Positions 35,357 through 45,121 of a stretch of 64,000 nt of DNA are shown here, in pieces; position 1 is the first letter of the stretch; each line of letters begins with the position of its first letter. The stretch covers positions 1-64,000 of the forward strand of contig CAJWYF010000003.1 in the NCBI GenBank assembly GCA_913049535.1, read 5' to 3'. The notes below the pieces were generated by a model. That model was not told the DNA's origin. It did no database searches and saw nothing but the letters and a program-made list of their open reading frames with translations. The translations under genes and the position numbers were made by a program. This DNA comes from an uncultured Synechococcus sp. Its GTDB lineage: Bacteria > Cyanobacteriota > Cyanobacteriia > PCC-6307 > Cyanobiaceae.

Positions 35357-36070
35357 ATGGCGTACCAACGGGTTCTGCTCAAGCTCAGCGGAGAGGCCCT
35401 GATGGGAGAGCAGGGCTACGGCATTGATCCAGCGATCGTCAGTGCCATTGCCGCCGATGTGGCGTCCGTGGTGGCTTCAGGCACTGAGCTGGCGATTGTG
35501 GTCGGTGGCGGCAACATCTTTCGAGGCCTTAAAGGCTCTGCCGCGGGTATGGAGCGCGCCACGGCCGATTATGTCGGCATGTTGGCGACCGTGATGAATG
35601 CGATCACGTTGCAGGACGGGCTCGAGCGTGCCGGGGTGCCGACCCGTGTTCAGACCGCCATTGCCATGCAGGAGGTGGCTGAGCCTTACATCCGACGCAA
35701 GGCCATGCGTCATCTGGAAAAGGGTCGTGTGGTGATCTTTGGGGCCGGATGCGGCAATCCCTTCTTCACCACGGACACCACGGCGGCGTTGCGTGCTGCT
35801 GAGATCAATGCCCATGTGGTCCTCAAGGCCACGAAGGTGGATGGTGTCTATGACAAAGATCCCGTGCGCTTCCCCGATGCCGTGCGCTACGAGAGCCTGA
35901 CCTTCCAAGATGTGCTCACCGGAGAACTCGGGGTGATGGATGCCACCGCCATTGCCCTGTGCAAGGACAACGCCATCCCGATCGTGGTATTTGATCTATT
36001 CGGTGCGGGCAATATTGCCCGGGCCGTCGCAGGTGAACCGATCGGCACCCGCATCACCCCCGCCGCTTGA
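35357..36070 (+). CDS. pyrH: UMP kinase
   Basis: PyrH (237 aa) phosphorylates UMP to UDP. It shows [40 protein letters not shown] and [17 protein letters not shown], all typical. ATG 35357 is preferred over TTG 35351. It leads a compact operon with frr, the usual bacterial pairing. Confidence 0.97.
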   Translation: MAYQRVLLKLSGEALMGEQGYGIDPAIVSAIAADVASVVASGTELAIVVGGGNIFRGLKGSAAGMERATADYVGMLATVMNAITLQDGLERAGVPTRVQTAIAMQEVAEPYIRRKAMRHLEKGRVVIFGAGCGNPFFTTDTTAALRAAEINAHVVLKATKVDGVYDKDPVRFPDAVRYESLTFQDVLTGELGVMDATAIALCKDNAIPIVVFDLFGAGNIARAVAGEPIGTRITPAA

Positions 36071-36072
36071 CC

Positions 36073-36612
36073 ATGGATCTCGTCGCCAGCATGCGCAAGT
36101 CGCTGGAAGCCACCCAGCGCAACTTCAACACCATCCGCACCGGGCGGGCCAATACGTCCTTGCTCGACAAGATTGTTGTTGAGTACTACGGCGCTGACAC
36201 CCCGTTGAAGTCTCTGGCGACGGTCTCGGCCCCTGATGCGCAGACGATCCAGATCCAGCCCTTCGACATGAGCGCGATGGCGATGATCGAGAAGGCGATC
36301 GCCACCAGTGATCTGGGCCTCACGCCCAACAATGACGGCAAGCTGATCCGCATCAACATTCCCCCCCTCACCGAGGAGCGGCGCAAGGAGCTGTGCAAGC
36401 TCGCGTCCAAGTACGCCGAGGAGGGCAAGGTGGCGCTGCGCAACCTGCGCCGCGATGCTATTGACCAGATTAAAAAGCAGGAGAAGGAGGGTGAGCTCTC
36501 CGAAGACCTAAGCCGTGATGAGCAGGACAAGGTCCAGAAGCAGACCGACAAGTCCATTGCTGAACTGGAGAAACTTCTCGCTGATAAAGAAGCCGACATC
36601 CTCAAGGTGTGA
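36073..36612 (+). CDS. frr: Ribosome recycling factor
   Basis: RRF (179 aa) splits post-termination ribosomes with EF-G. It has [20 protein letters not shown] and [20 protein letters not shown], matching the family at full length. It begins two bases after the pyrH stop, and its stop overlaps the next GTG start. Confidence 0.97.
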   Translation: MDLVASMRKSLEATQRNFNTIRTGRANTSLLDKIVVEYYGADTPLKSLATVSAPDAQTIQIQPFDMSAMAMIEKAIATSDLGLTPNNDGKLIRINIPPLTEERRKELCKLASKYAEEGKVALRNLRRDAIDQIKKQEKEGELSEDLSRDEQDKVQKQTDKSIAELEKLLADKEADILKV

Positions 36613-37754
36613 GTGTCTCCGTTGCCGTCGTTGGCGCGGGTGCTGCCGGTGCTGCCGCAGCATTTCATTTGGCCAGTCGTGGTCACCGAGTGGTGCTGCT
36701 GGATGAGCGACCGCTGCCGCGTGCCAAGCCCTGCGGCGGTGGCATGGCGGCATCGGTGCAGAACTGGTTTCCGTTTGATCTGACCCCAGCGGTCGATCGG
36801 GTGATTGATCAGGTGCGCTTCACCTGGTGCCTTGAGGATCCTGTGATCGCTGATCTCCCCGGTGAGGCACCCTTTTGGATCGTGCGCCGCGATGCCCTCG
36901 ACGGCTATCTGGCGGATCAGGCTGGCCGCGAGGGCGCCGAGCGCCTAGAGGGTCATGCTGTGCGTGAGGCCTGCCGTGATGGCGATGGCTGGCAGCTGAC
37001 CCTCAGCGGCCCCGAGGGGGAGCGGCACCTCAAGTGTCGCCGGTTGGTGCTGGCCCATGGTTCCCATGGCACTTTGGCCCGTCAGCTTGGGGTGGGGGAT
37101 CCAAGGCCGAGGCTCGCCTCAGCCCTCGCCGTTGAGGTGGAAGGGGCCGTGAGTGAGCCCCAGACCGCCCGGTTTGAATTTGGCCTGGTCAAGCATGGGT
37201 TTTGCTGGTGTTTCCCCCGCCATGGGGGTTACAGCATCGGCGTCGGCACCTTCTTGGGGCAGAGCGACGGTGACTACAACGCCGTGCTGGAGCAATTGCT
37301 GCCCGACCTTGGTCTCAAGGCTGATGCGGGTGAGCGGCGGCGCTGGCCGCTGCGGGTGTGGAACGGCCACCACCCCCTGCACCGGCCTGGAGTGGTGGTC
37401 ATTGGCGATGCGGCCTCACTGGCGGATCCATTTCTTGCCGAGGGCCTGAGGCCAGCACTGCTGTCGGGTTTACGCGCTGCAGAAGCGGTGGACCGCGACC
37501 TGGCCGGCGACTCCGATGCCCTGGGCGGGTACACCGCAGCCATGCGGCGGGAGTGGGGTGAATCCATGAGCTGGGGCCGTCGCATCGGCCAGGTCTTCTA
37601 CCGCTTTCCCAAGGTGGGCTACCAGCTGGGCATCAAACGACCCACCGCCCCCCGTCGTATCGCCCAGATCCTGAGTGGTGAGATGGGCTACGGCGATATC
37701 GCGCAACGGGTGATTCGCCGTTTGGGCGGCGGATTGCTTGGGGTGAAGTCGTGA
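36609..37754 (+). CDS. FAD-dependent geranylgeranyl reductase-like oxidoreductase
   Basis: A 381-residue flavoprotein. The N-terminal dinucleotide fold is [20 protein letters not shown], the PCGGGM motif typical of geranylgeranyl reductases follows at about residue 41, and [19 protein letters not shown] is the second FAD motif. It is related to ChlP but shorter and diverged, so the substrate could be another prenyl or quinone compound. GTG start overlaps the frr stop (GTGA). Confidence 0.85.
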   Translation: MSVSVAVVGAGAAGAAAAFHLASRGHRVVLLDERPLPRAKPCGGGMAASVQNWFPFDLTPAVDRVIDQVRFTWCLEDPVIADLPGEAPFWIVRRDALDGYLADQAGREGAERLEGHAVREACRDGDGWQLTLSGPEGERHLKCRRLVLAHGSHGTLARQLGVGDPRPRLASALAVEVEGAVSEPQTARFEFGLVKHGFCWCFPRHGGYSIGVGTFLGQSDGDYNAVLEQLLPDLGLKADAGERRRWPLRVWNGHHPLHRPGVVVIGDAASLADPFLAEGLRPALLSGLRAAEAVDRDLAGDSDALGGYTAAMRREWGESMSWGRRIGQVFYRFPKVGYQLGIKRPTAPRRIAQILSGEMGYGDIAQRVIRRLGGGLLGVKS

Positions 37755-38755
37755 TTGAGCTGCTGCTCCCCTGTCCGCTCAGCGCTGGTTGGGAGTTGCT
37801 CTGGCAGCACACCTTGCCGAGGCAGGCCGCAGGGGTGCCGCTGGGCGGGTTTTCAGGCATGGAGCTCGAATGGCGTTCGCGGCGGCTGTGGCTGCTCAGT
37901 GATGCGCCGCGCACTCACAGCCTGGAGTTGCGATGGGGCGGCAGTGTGCGCCAGCCCCAGTTCGAGCTCAAGCCCGCCAAGGCGCTGCTGGAGCAGGGCA
38001 GCGGCCGCCTCGATGCTGAAGCCCTCGTGCGTCCAGGCCAAGGCAGCCGCTTTTGGATGGCCAGTGAAGGGCGTTCTGGCCAGCAACCTCCTGCCGCGCT
38101 GCTGGCCCTTGAGCTCACCGATGCCGGTGGCTTCCGCGTCGTGCAGCGCGCAGCACTGCCCGATGGCTGGCAACCCACCCCAGGCAAGGGGATGCGTTCC
38201 AACAAAGGCCCTGAAGCGCTTGTGGCCCTCGCGCCAAAGCGGCTGCTGCTGGCTGCTGAGTCCCCTCTGCAGCAGGATCCAGGTCGTCATTTGCGCCTGC
38301 TGCTGGCTGATTTGCAGGGACCACAAGTGGCCTATTCACCGCTGGGAACGCCTCTGTTGGTCTCGCCTGCCTCAGGCTTTGCGGCCCATTGGGGCTTGAC
38401 GGCCCTGTTGCCTGCCGCTCCGACGGTTCCGTCCAGGCAGAAGCGAACGCCCCCGCTGCTAGCGCTCTGGCGTGGCTACGCCGAGCCGGACCAATGGCGC
38501 AACCGCCTTACGCTGCTGCCACCGCTGGCGCTCAATCAACAAGCCACACCGGCGCTGGCCCCCAGTGCCAGCTGGAATCTGCAGCGGCTTGGGCTTGAGC
38601 CCGACAACTGGGAAGCCTTAGAAGCCGGGCCCACCTTGGATGACGGCAGGCCCACACTGCTGCTCGCCAGCGATGACAACTTCAATCCCCTGCAGCAGAA
38701 CCGTCTGGCGCTGCTCGCCCCCCGGCGCTCCGGCCGCTGTCCGACCTGGCCTTGA
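37751..38755 (+). CDS. Esterase-like/phytase-like beta-propeller protein
   Basis: A 334-residue protein with the pattern of the esterase-like-activity-of-phytase family. It shows GGFSGMELEWRSRRLWLLSD, DAEALVRPGQGSRFWMASEG, KGPEALVALAPKRLLLAAE and SDDNFNPLQQNRLALL near the end. Short repeating strands suggest a propeller. There is no signal peptide. GTG start overlaps the previous stop, completing the pyrH-frr operon. The reaction is unknown. Confidence 0.7.
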   Translation: MIELLLPCPLSAGWELLWQHTLPRQAAGVPLGGFSGMELEWRSRRLWLLSDAPRTHSLELRWGGSVRQPQFELKPAKALLEQGSGRLDAEALVRPGQGSRFWMASEGRSGQQPPAALLALELTDAGGFRVVQRAALPDGWQPTPGKGMRSNKGPEALVALAPKRLLLAAESPLQQDPGRHLRLLLADLQGPQVAYSPLGTPLLVSPASGFAAHWGLTALLPAAPTVPSRQKRTPPLLALWRGYAEPDQWRNRLTLLPPLALNQQATPALAPSASWNLQRLGLEPDNWEALEAGPTLDDGRPTLLLASDDNFNPLQQNRLALLAPRRSGRCPTWP

Positions 38756-38763
38756 AGGCCGGC

Positions 38764-39933
38764 TCAGCGCACCGCTGCCAGGGCAGCCCCAAGGCCAGCG
38801 CGGACATCTTCCGGGTGCAGCTTGCCGTCGTGATCCGAGTCCAGTGCATCGAACACCGCGTCACTGCCCAGCCATTCCTCCCGGCAGATGCAGCCATCGC
38901 CATCGAGGTCGTTGAGTAGGAAGATCTCCTGGGCGGCATGGGCGAAGGCGGCGCCGCCTTCCAGCACAGCCATGCGGTGGGCCAGCTGGGCCTCGAGGGT
39001 TTCGATCGCCTTGGTGAAGCCCTGGATTCCTTCGGCGAGCTTTTCGTGCGCCATCTGGTCTTCTCCCATCATCTGCTCAAAGCTGGTGGCATTGATGCTC
39101 AGCTTGTCCACATCGGTGCTGGGGTTGGCCCCGTCGAGTTTGCGCACCAGGTTCCCCTCTTGATTGCGCAGCTGATCCAGCAGCTTGGGGGAGATCGTCA
39201 GCAGGTCACAGCCGGCCAGCTCAACGATTTCATCGACGTTGCGGAAGCTGGCACCCATGACCTCCGTGGTGTAGCCGTGAGCCTTGTAGTAGTTGAAGAT
39301 CTTGGTGACCGAGACCACGCCGGGGTCTTCCGGGCCGGGGTAGCTGTCGCGGCCGGTGCTCTTCTTGTACCAGTCGAGGATGCGACCGACGAAGGGGGAG
39401 ATCAGCGTGACGCCAGCCTCGGCGCAGGCAGCGGCCTGGGCGAAGCCGAACAGCAGCGTCAAGTTGCAGTGGATGCCTTCCTTCTCGAGGGCTTCAGCCG
39501 CTTTGATGCCCTCCCAGGTGGAGGCGATCTTGATCAGCACGCGCTCGTTGCTGATGCCGGCATCGTTATAAAGGCCGATGAGCTTGTGGGCCTTGGCGAT
39601 GGTGGCCTCGGTGTCGTAGCTCAGGCGAGCGTCGACCTCGGTGGAGACGCGGCCGGGAACGATCTTGAGGATTTCCTTGCCGAAATTGACGCAGATCTCA
39701 TCGAGCGCCTCGGTGACCACCTGCTCGGCAGGGGCGGTGGGACCGATGAGCTGACGGGAGGCCCGCAGCGTCTCATCAATCAGGCTTTGGTAAGCAGGAA
39801 TTTGAGCCGCCGCCAGGATCAGTGAGGGGTTCGTGGTGGCATCACGGGGTGTGAACTTCTCGATCGCTTGGAGATCGCCGGTGTCGGCGACCACCACGGT
39901 CATGCTGGACAGCTGCTCAAGCAAGGTGGCCAC
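38764..39933 (-). CDS. tal: Transaldolase with C-terminal EF-hand pair
   Basis: Transaldolase (389 aa) of the pentose phosphate/Calvin network. The Schiff-base Lys is in [19 protein letters not shown], and [10 protein letters not shown] and [20 protein letters not shown] are family blocks. Residues after about 330 form a separate calcium-binding tail with two EF-hand loops, at about 342-353 ([12 protein letters not shown]) and 365-376 ([12 protein letters not shown]). The tail suggests Ca2+ control of carbon flow, an inference. Convergent with the esterase-like gene. Confidence 0.95.
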   Translation of the reverse strand: MATLLEQLSSMTVVVADTGDLQAIEKFTPRDATTNPSLILAAAQIPAYQSLIDETLRASRQLIGPTAPAEQVVTEALDEICVNFGKEILKIVPGRVSTEVDARLSYDTEATIAKAHKLIGLYNDAGISNERVLIKIASTWEGIKAAEALEKEGIHCNLTLLFGFAQAAACAEAGVTLISPFVGRILDWYKKSTGRDSYPGPEDPGVVSVTKIFNYYKAHGYTTEVMGASFRNVDEIVELAGCDLLTISPKLLDQLRNQEGNLVRKLDGANPSTDVDKLSINATSFEQMMGEDQMAHEKLAEGIQGFTKAIETLEAQLAHRMAVLEGGAAFAHAAQEIFLLNDLDGDGCICREEWLGSDAVFDALDSDHDGKLHPEDVRAGLGAALAAVR

Positions 39934-40003
39934 GGCATCAGCAATGCAGATGCCTGCAAGGTAGCCATGGTGTGCAACTGAGGTTCAAGCCTGCCTTAAG
40001 GCT

Positions 40004-41800
40004 TCAGTTCCGCTGCTTCCGGCTCGGGGGGATCCTCTCGATCACCAGCAGGGCTTCCATGATGCTCTTGGCGACTGGTGCCGCCACGGTGGAGCCATAG
40101 GCGTTCTCCCCCTGCGGTTCGTCCACCACCACCAGCACGACATAACGGGGCTCATCAATGGGGAGGTGAGCCACAAAACTGGTGATCAGAGCGCCTGGGA
40201 TGTAGACGCCATTGGCGGCTTTCTGCGCCGTGCCGGTTTTGCCGCCAATGCGGTAGCCGGCGATGCGTGCCTGCTGACCGCTGCCCTGTTGCACCACGCT
40301 TTCAAGCCAGGCGAGCACCTGGGAGCTGACGGCAGGGTCAAGCAGGGGTTGACGATGCGTCGGGCCAGGGCCGGCCAGGTCATCACCGCTGCGCAAGCCA
40401 CGGGTGATGTGGGGGCTCACCAGATGGCCACCGTTACTGAGCATGGCGTGCAACTGCAGCAGCTTGAGCGGCGTGAGGGCCAGACCCTGCCCAAAGGCGG
40501 CCGTGGCCGGCTCGATGGGATTGCCCGTGAACACACTGCGGCTCTTGAGCTGGCCGCTGACCGCACCAGGCAGGTCGGTGTCAGGGGCGGAGCCGACGCC
40601 AAGTCGTTCGAGCCATTCCCAGTAGCGCTCCGCCTTGAGCCGCTGCATGGCGCGCACCATGCCGACGTTGCTGGAGACCTGCAGCACCTTGGCCAGACCC
40701 ACCGTGCCATGGGCCACCTTGTCGTGGTTGTAGATCGGCCAGCCACTGATCACCAGGCTGCCCTTGTCCACCACCGTGCTGGCTGGGGTGAGGGCTTTCT
40801 CTTGAAGGGCGATGGCCAGATTGATGGGTTTGAGCGTGGAGCCCGGCTCATAGAGATCCTGCACCGACCACTCCCGGAACAGCCCGGGGGAGAACTCCCA
40901 GAATTCGTTGGGGTCGTAAGTGGGAACAGAGGCGAGGGCCAGCAATTCCCCATTGCGGGCATCCATCACCAGTGCCGCACCACGCTTGGCTGACCATTGC
41001 TGCACCTGGCGGGCCAGCTCCAGCTGGGCGACGCGCTGTAGCCGTGTATCCAGCGTCAGCTGCAGCCGCAGATCGTCGCGGTGCATTCGACCAGCGCCAA
41101 TGCCATCGGGAAGCGGCGTGCCATCTCCGCCTTTGCGAATCCCCAGCGCATGCTCCTGACTTTGCAGACGTTGGTTGAGGCTCAGTTCCAGTCCGGCCTG
41201 GGGCACCCGCTCGAGGTTGAGAAAGCCCAGCACGTTGGCGAACAGGCTCCCCTGGGGATAAACCCGCTGAGGTCCGTGCTCGAAGTCGATGCCATCGATG
41301 CCCAGCGCGCGCAAGCGGGTGGCCAGTGATGGCTCGACGTTGCTGCTGAGGCGGACCCCGGAGCGGTGCTGTCCCATGCGCTGCACCAGCTCGCTGGCCG
41401 GAACGCCCAGCAGTGGTGCCAGCTTGGCCGCCACTTCGGCTGTGCTGCGGCGGGTGGATGCCTGATCGCCTGGGAACCGGAAATAGCGGGGATGAGCCCA
41501 GACGGTGACGCGTTCTTCATCGATGGCCAGCAGCCGGCCGCGGCGATCAACGATCGTGCGCCGCCTCCCCAGTGGAGTACGGGTTTCGGTCTGGACCCGG
41601 CGTGCACGGGCCTCCAGTCGGGTGCCTTCGATGAGCTGCAGCCAGGCCAGTCGCAGGCCCAGTCCCCCCAAAGCCAGGGCCAGAAGCACCATCACGGTGA
41701 TCAGGCGACTGGCCGGCACGGGATGCAGTTGCAGCACCCGCTGCGTGCGGCGGGTCCCGCGCAGGGTGCGACCACGCTTAGCGGTGGGCATGCGGGTCAC
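40004..41800 (-). CDS. ftsI: Septal peptidoglycan transpeptidase FtsI (PBP3)
   Basis: A class B penicillin-binding protein (598 aa). One membrane helix (MVLLALALGGLGLRLAWLQL) is followed by the dimerisation domain and the transpeptidase. The active-site motifs are STLKPI (SxxK), SSNVG (SxN) and KTGTAQ (KTG). The N-terminal tail is strongly basic. It starts two bases after the stop of a small membrane protein that looks like FtsL. Confidence 0.94.
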   Translation of the reverse strand: MTRMPTAKRGRTLRGTRRTQRVLQLHPVPASRLITVMVLLALALGGLGLRLAWLQLIEGTRLEARARRVQTETRTPLGRRRTIVDRRGRLLAIDEERVTVWAHPRYFRFPGDQASTRRSTAEVAAKLAPLLGVPASELVQRMGQHRSGVRLSSNVEPSLATRLRALGIDGIDFEHGPQRVYPQGSLFANVLGFLNLERVPQAGLELSLNQRLQSQEHALGIRKGGDGTPLPDGIGAGRMHRDDLRLQLTLDTRLQRVAQLELARQVQQWSAKRGAALVMDARNGELLALASVPTYDPNEFWEFSPGLFREWSVQDLYEPGSTLKPINLAIALQEKALTPASTVVDKGSLVISGWPIYNHDKVAHGTVGLAKVLQVSSNVGMVRAMQRLKAERYWEWLERLGVGSAPDTDLPGAVSGQLKSRSVFTGNPIEPATAAFGQGLALTPLKLLQLHAMLSNGGHLVSPHITRGLRSGDDLAGPGPTHRQPLLDPAVSSQVLAWLESVVQQGSGQQARIAGYRIGGKTGTAQKAANGVYIPGALITSFVAHLPIDEPRYVVLVVVDEPQGENAYGSTVAAPVAKSIMEALLVIERIPPSRKQRN

Positions 41801-41802
41801 GC

Positions 41803-42333
41803 TCAGTACCCGCTCGCGATCAGTTCCAATTGGAGCGGCTGCTCAGCAGGACCGCCTGGGCTCTGCGCCGGAGGGCTGGGCATGAACAACAGGTCTTTGC
41901 TGCTGGCAGCCACCAAGGTGCCGGGGTGGCTGGCGCGGCTGAGGAAGTGTTGCTCCAGGGCCGAGCGGCTTTCCAGCACGCGATGCTCGAGCTCTTGGGC
42001 GGATTGAAGGTTGCGGAAATCCCGCCCCCAGCGGCCCTGCCAGTGAAGGGTTAGCCCCGCCAGGGCGAGAGCGGCAACGCCAGTAGCCAATAGAGCTCCA
42101 TCGGCCACGCGATGCAGTCCTGCCAACCAAGGGGCCTGGCGCTCGACCCGTCGCGCTGAAAGAGACCCCTGCAGCAATTCTAGCGAGCGTTTCTGGCGCT
42201 GAACCCGTCGCTGCGCCACCCGGCTGCGGCGATCGTTGAGGGAGACCTGCTTCGACCGTGTGGGGTCCGGGTGCTGCTGCAGGGGGACGGCAACCACCGG
42301 CTCTTGACCGCAGACGATGTGCCAGTGAACCAC
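41803..42333 (-). CDS. FtsL/DivIC-like membrane protein upstream of ftsI
   Basis: A 176-residue bitopic protein. Residues 1-72 are basic and cytoplasmic, about 76-97 form one membrane helix (GALLATGVAALALAGLTL), and about 104-130 a coiled-coil-like stretch (FRNLQSAQELEHRVLESRSA). It ends with SHPGTLVAASSKDLLFMPSP, which resembles the conserved post-coil segment of septum-initiator proteins. Topology, size and position immediately before ftsI match FtsL of other bacteria. Overall similarity is low, so the name is an inference. Confidence 0.65.
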   Translation of the reverse strand: MVHWHIVCGQEPVVAVPLQQHPDPTRSKQVSLNDRRSRVAQRRVQRQKRSLELLQGSLSARRVERQAPWLAGLHRVADGALLATGVAALALAGLTLHWQGRWGRDFRNLQSAQELEHRVLESRSALEQHFLSRASHPGTLVAASSKDLLFMPSPPAQSPGGPAEQPLQLELIASGY

Positions 42334-42355
42334 TCGCCCCTGGGGCCGGCAAGGT

Positions 42356-43732
42356 TTAGCTGCCCAGCAGCAGCAGATTCACAAAGGTGAGTCCATTCCA
42401 AAGGCCATGCATCGCCACGGAGCTGAACAAACGGCCCGTGCTCCAGCGCAACCAACCCAGGCCCACACCAAGGGCAAACAGCGGCGGTGCCTCGCTGAGG
42501 CTGAGGTGAGCCAGGGCGAAGACCAGGGCACTGACGCCAATGCCTGCCGGGATGCCCCAGCGGCGACCGACCACCGGCAGCAGAACGCCGCGGAACAGCA
42601 CTTCCTCAAACAATGGAGCCAGCACCGTTGCTGTGAAGGCCAAAAAGAGAATGGCGACGCCACTGCGGCCATTGAGCACCTCCTCCAGGAGTGGATTGCT
42701 GCCACCGGCATCAGGCCAGAAGCGCTCCACCAGCCAGCCAAGCAGGGCCACCAGCGGCAAGCTCATCAACAGGCCACGCAGGGCCTGCGGCCAGCACTGC
42801 CAGCTCGGCTGCCATTGCAGCCATCGCCCTTCGCCGGCAGGACGCTCGCGCAGCAGCAACGCCAGGACCCCCAGAGCTGGCAGGGCGGCGACGCTGTACA
42901 GGATCAGCACTTCCAAGGCCGCCCTCAGCGCTGGAGTCAAGCTGATGCCATCCAGGATCGTGCCCAGAATCGGCATGGCCAGCAGCGGTGTCACAAGGCC
43001 GCCGAGTACGACAAAGCCCCCCGCGATCAGCAGCACGGTTTCGGTGATCGTCAGATCCGGACCACGCAGCTCTGGGGCCACTGGCTGCTGCCTGCGCCAG
43101 CGTTTCCAGAGCTGCTGGAGCAGCAGAACCCCGCCGGCCAGCACACCGAAGAGCGGCAGGAGATTGACCAGCACCAGTCGCCAGCTGGCCCAGCGCAGCG
43201 TCGCTGTCGAGACGCAGGCATCAGCCGGCAGCTTCAGGGCATCACAGACCAGCAGCCGGTAGAGCGGCCGATCAGGCAGCGGTGGCAGGGGCTGCTGGTC
43301 CAGTTGCGGCGCCAGCAGCGTTTCGGCGAGGGGGCGCAGATCGGCTGGCCCGCTCTTGATGACGGTGTTGAGGTGCCGGCGCGACTGGTCCACCAGGCCC
43401 AGGCTGTCCTCCAGTAGCGCCTGGGCCAGGAGGCTGTCACTGCTGCCCGCTCGCGGGCTTTGCTGCAGGGTCCGCAGAAGTTGCTGTTCCGGCGGTACGG
43501 GGCCGGTGGGCAGGAGTTCACGGCCGCCGTCCCGTTCGGCCAGCACCTCCAGCTCCAACTGGCGTTGCTCCAGCACGTTGCCGACAGAGGGGCGTTCGAT
43601 GCTTTGGGCCAGCGAAAAGCCCCAGATCAACAGGGCGATGGCCAGGCTCAGCAGGGCCAGCAGGCTCAGCAGCGGTGCTGTTCGCCTGGTTGAGTCCCTG
43701 CCTGGCACTGCTGCACTCCTGTTGCAAGGCAT
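42356..43732 (-). CDS. CPBP family intramembrane metalloprotease
   Basis: A 458-residue membrane protein. The last 200 residues form the CPBP (Rce1-like) glutamic protease with APLFEEVLFRGVLLPVVG (EExxxR), FALAHLSL and MHGLWNGL motifs intact. The N-terminal half has a signal anchor (LLSLLALLSLAIALLIWGFS) and a soluble helical region not part of the family. ATG 43732 is used; an upstream in-frame ATG at 43858 lies inside the divergent gene. Substrate unknown. Confidence 0.88.
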   Translation of the reverse strand: MPCNRSAAVPGRDSTRRTAPLLSLLALLSLAIALLIWGFSLAQSIERPSVGNVLEQRQLELEVLAERDGGRELLPTGPVPPEQQLLRTLQQSPRAGSSDSLLAQALLEDSLGLVDQSRRHLNTVIKSGPADLRPLAETLLAPQLDQQPLPPLPDRPLYRLLVCDALKLPADACVSTATLRWASWRLVLVNLLPLFGVLAGGVLLLQQLWKRWRRQQPVAPELRGPDLTITETVLLIAGGFVVLGGLVTPLLAMPILGTILDGISLTPALRAALEVLILYSVAALPALGVLALLLRERPAGEGRWLQWQPSWQCWPQALRGLLMSLPLVALLGWLVERFWPDAGGSNPLLEEVLNGRSGVAILFLAFTATVLAPLFEEVLFRGVLLPVVGRRWGIPAGIGVSALVFALAHLSLSEAPPLFALGVGLGWLRWSTGRLFSSVAMHGLWNGLTFVNLLLLGS

Positions 43733-43792
43733 TGTCACTGCTGGCCGGGGCCAGGGTGCGTACGATGGCGCCCCGAACCGCGTAGACCCCCC

Positions 43793-45121
43793 TTGGCCAC
43801 GAGGATTTTGCTGGTGCGGCACGGGCTCAGCAGCTTCAACCAGGAAGGCCGTATCCAAGGTCGTGAGGATGCCTCCCAGCTCAGTGACGCCGGCTGTGAA
43901 CAGGCCGAACGCCTTGGGGATGCGCTCAAGGATGTGCCGCTCACCGCAGCCTTCTGCTCACCGCTGCAGCGGGCTCAGCGCACCGCGGAGTTACTGCTCA
44001 GTCGCCAGGGCAGCGGTGTGGCCCTCAACAGCACTGAACAGTTGCTTGAAATTGATCTCTCGCTGTGGAGCGGTCTGCTCCACAGCGAGGTGGCGCGGCT
44101 GCATCCGGAACAGGAGCGTCTCTGGCGCACCGCCCCCGATGCGCTGCAGCTGGAGCGCGCTGATGGCAGCAGCTACTTCCCAGTCCGTGACCTGCTGGTG
44201 CAGGCCCAGTCCTTCTGGGATGAGCTGCAACAGCGGTTTCCTCCTGAAGGAGATCACAGCGTCCTGGTGGTGGCCCACAACGGCATCCTGCGCTGTCTGT
44301 TGCTCGCGGCTCTGGGACTGCCCGCCAGTCACTTCAACCGCTACCGCATCAACAATGCCTCCCTGTCGGTTCTGAACCTCAAGAGCGGCGGTCAGGTTCA
44401 AATCGAGTCGCTCAACACCATTACCCACCTGGGGGAAAGCCTTCCATCACGCAAAAGCGGTCCACGCGTGTTGCTGGTGCGCCATGGCGAAACGAATTGG
44501 AACAAGGAAGGTCGCTTTCAAGGCCAGATCGATATTCCTCTCAACGAGCGAGGCTGGGCCCAAGCCGAAGCTGCCGGCAATTTCCTCAGTGATGTGGCCG
44601 TCGACCGGGCTTTCGCCAGCTCGCTGGCGCGCCCCCGGCAGACCGCTGAAGCGATCTTGAAGCAGCAGGCTGCCGATCTGCCGATCACCAGCTGCCCCGG
44701 CCTGGTGGAAATCGGTCACGGCGCCTGGGAAGGCTGCCTTGAGCAGGAGATCCGCGATGGCTGGCCTGAGCTGCTGGCGGCCTGGCAGAGCGAGCCCCAC
44801 ACCGTCGAGATGCCCGGTGAGGGTGGCGAGACGATTCAGCAGGTCTGGGAGCGCTCCGTTGCGGCCTGGAAGGAAATCATTGATGGCCTTGAGGATGGGG
44901 AGACCGCTCTGGTGGTTGCCCATGACGCCGTGAACAAGACCATCCTCTGCCACCTGCTTGGTCTTGGTCCGCAGGACATCTGGGCTGTCAAACAGGGCAA
45001 TGGTGGTGTGAGCGTCATCGATTACGCCCCCGGTGGTGAAGGCGACCATGTGATCGCCAGCCTCAACCTCACCGGCCATCTCGGTGGTGTGCTGGATCGC
45101 ACGGCAGCTGGCGCCCTGTGA
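43793..45121 (+). CDS. Tandem histidine phosphatase (two phosphoglycerate-mutase-like domains)
   Basis: A 442-residue protein with two complete histidine-phosphatase domains. Domain 1 (about 1-215) starts ILLVRHGLSSFNQEGRIQGR and ends VVAHNGILRCLL. Domain 2 (about 225-442) starts VLLVRHGETNWNKEGRFQGQ and ends VVAHDAVNKTILCHLLGL. Both keep the RHG nucleophile and the second His. The likely start is TTG at 43793. Such cyanobacterial double enzymes are annotated as phosphoglycerate mutases or phosphoserine phosphatases; the substrate is not proven. Stop overlaps the next GTG. Confidence 0.9.
   Translation: MATRILLVRHGLSSFNQEGRIQGREDASQLSDAGCEQAERLGDALKDVPLTAAFCSPLQRAQRTAELLLSRQGSGVALNSTEQLLEIDLSLWSGLLHSEVARLHPEQERLWRTAPDALQLERADGSSYFPVRDLLVQAQSFWDELQQRFPPEGDHSVLVVAHNGILRCLLLAALGLPASHFNRYRINNASLSVLNLKSGGQVQIESLNTITHLGESLPSRKSGPRVLLVRHGETNWNKEGRFQGQIDIPLNERGWAQAEAAGNFLSDVAVDRAFASSLARPRQTAEAILKQQAADLPITSCPGLVEIGHGAWEGCLEQEIRDGWPELLAAWQSEPHTVEMPGEGGETIQQVWERSVAAWKEIIDGLEDGETALVVAHDAVNKTILCHLLGLGPQDIWAVKQGNGGVSVIDYAPGGEGDHVIASLNLTGHLGGVLDRTAAGAL

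Noticed and set aside
39987-40004. AAGCC/GGCTT hairpin at the 3' end of ftsI
   Set aside because: Only 5 bp with an 8-base loop and no T-run; too weak to call a terminator.
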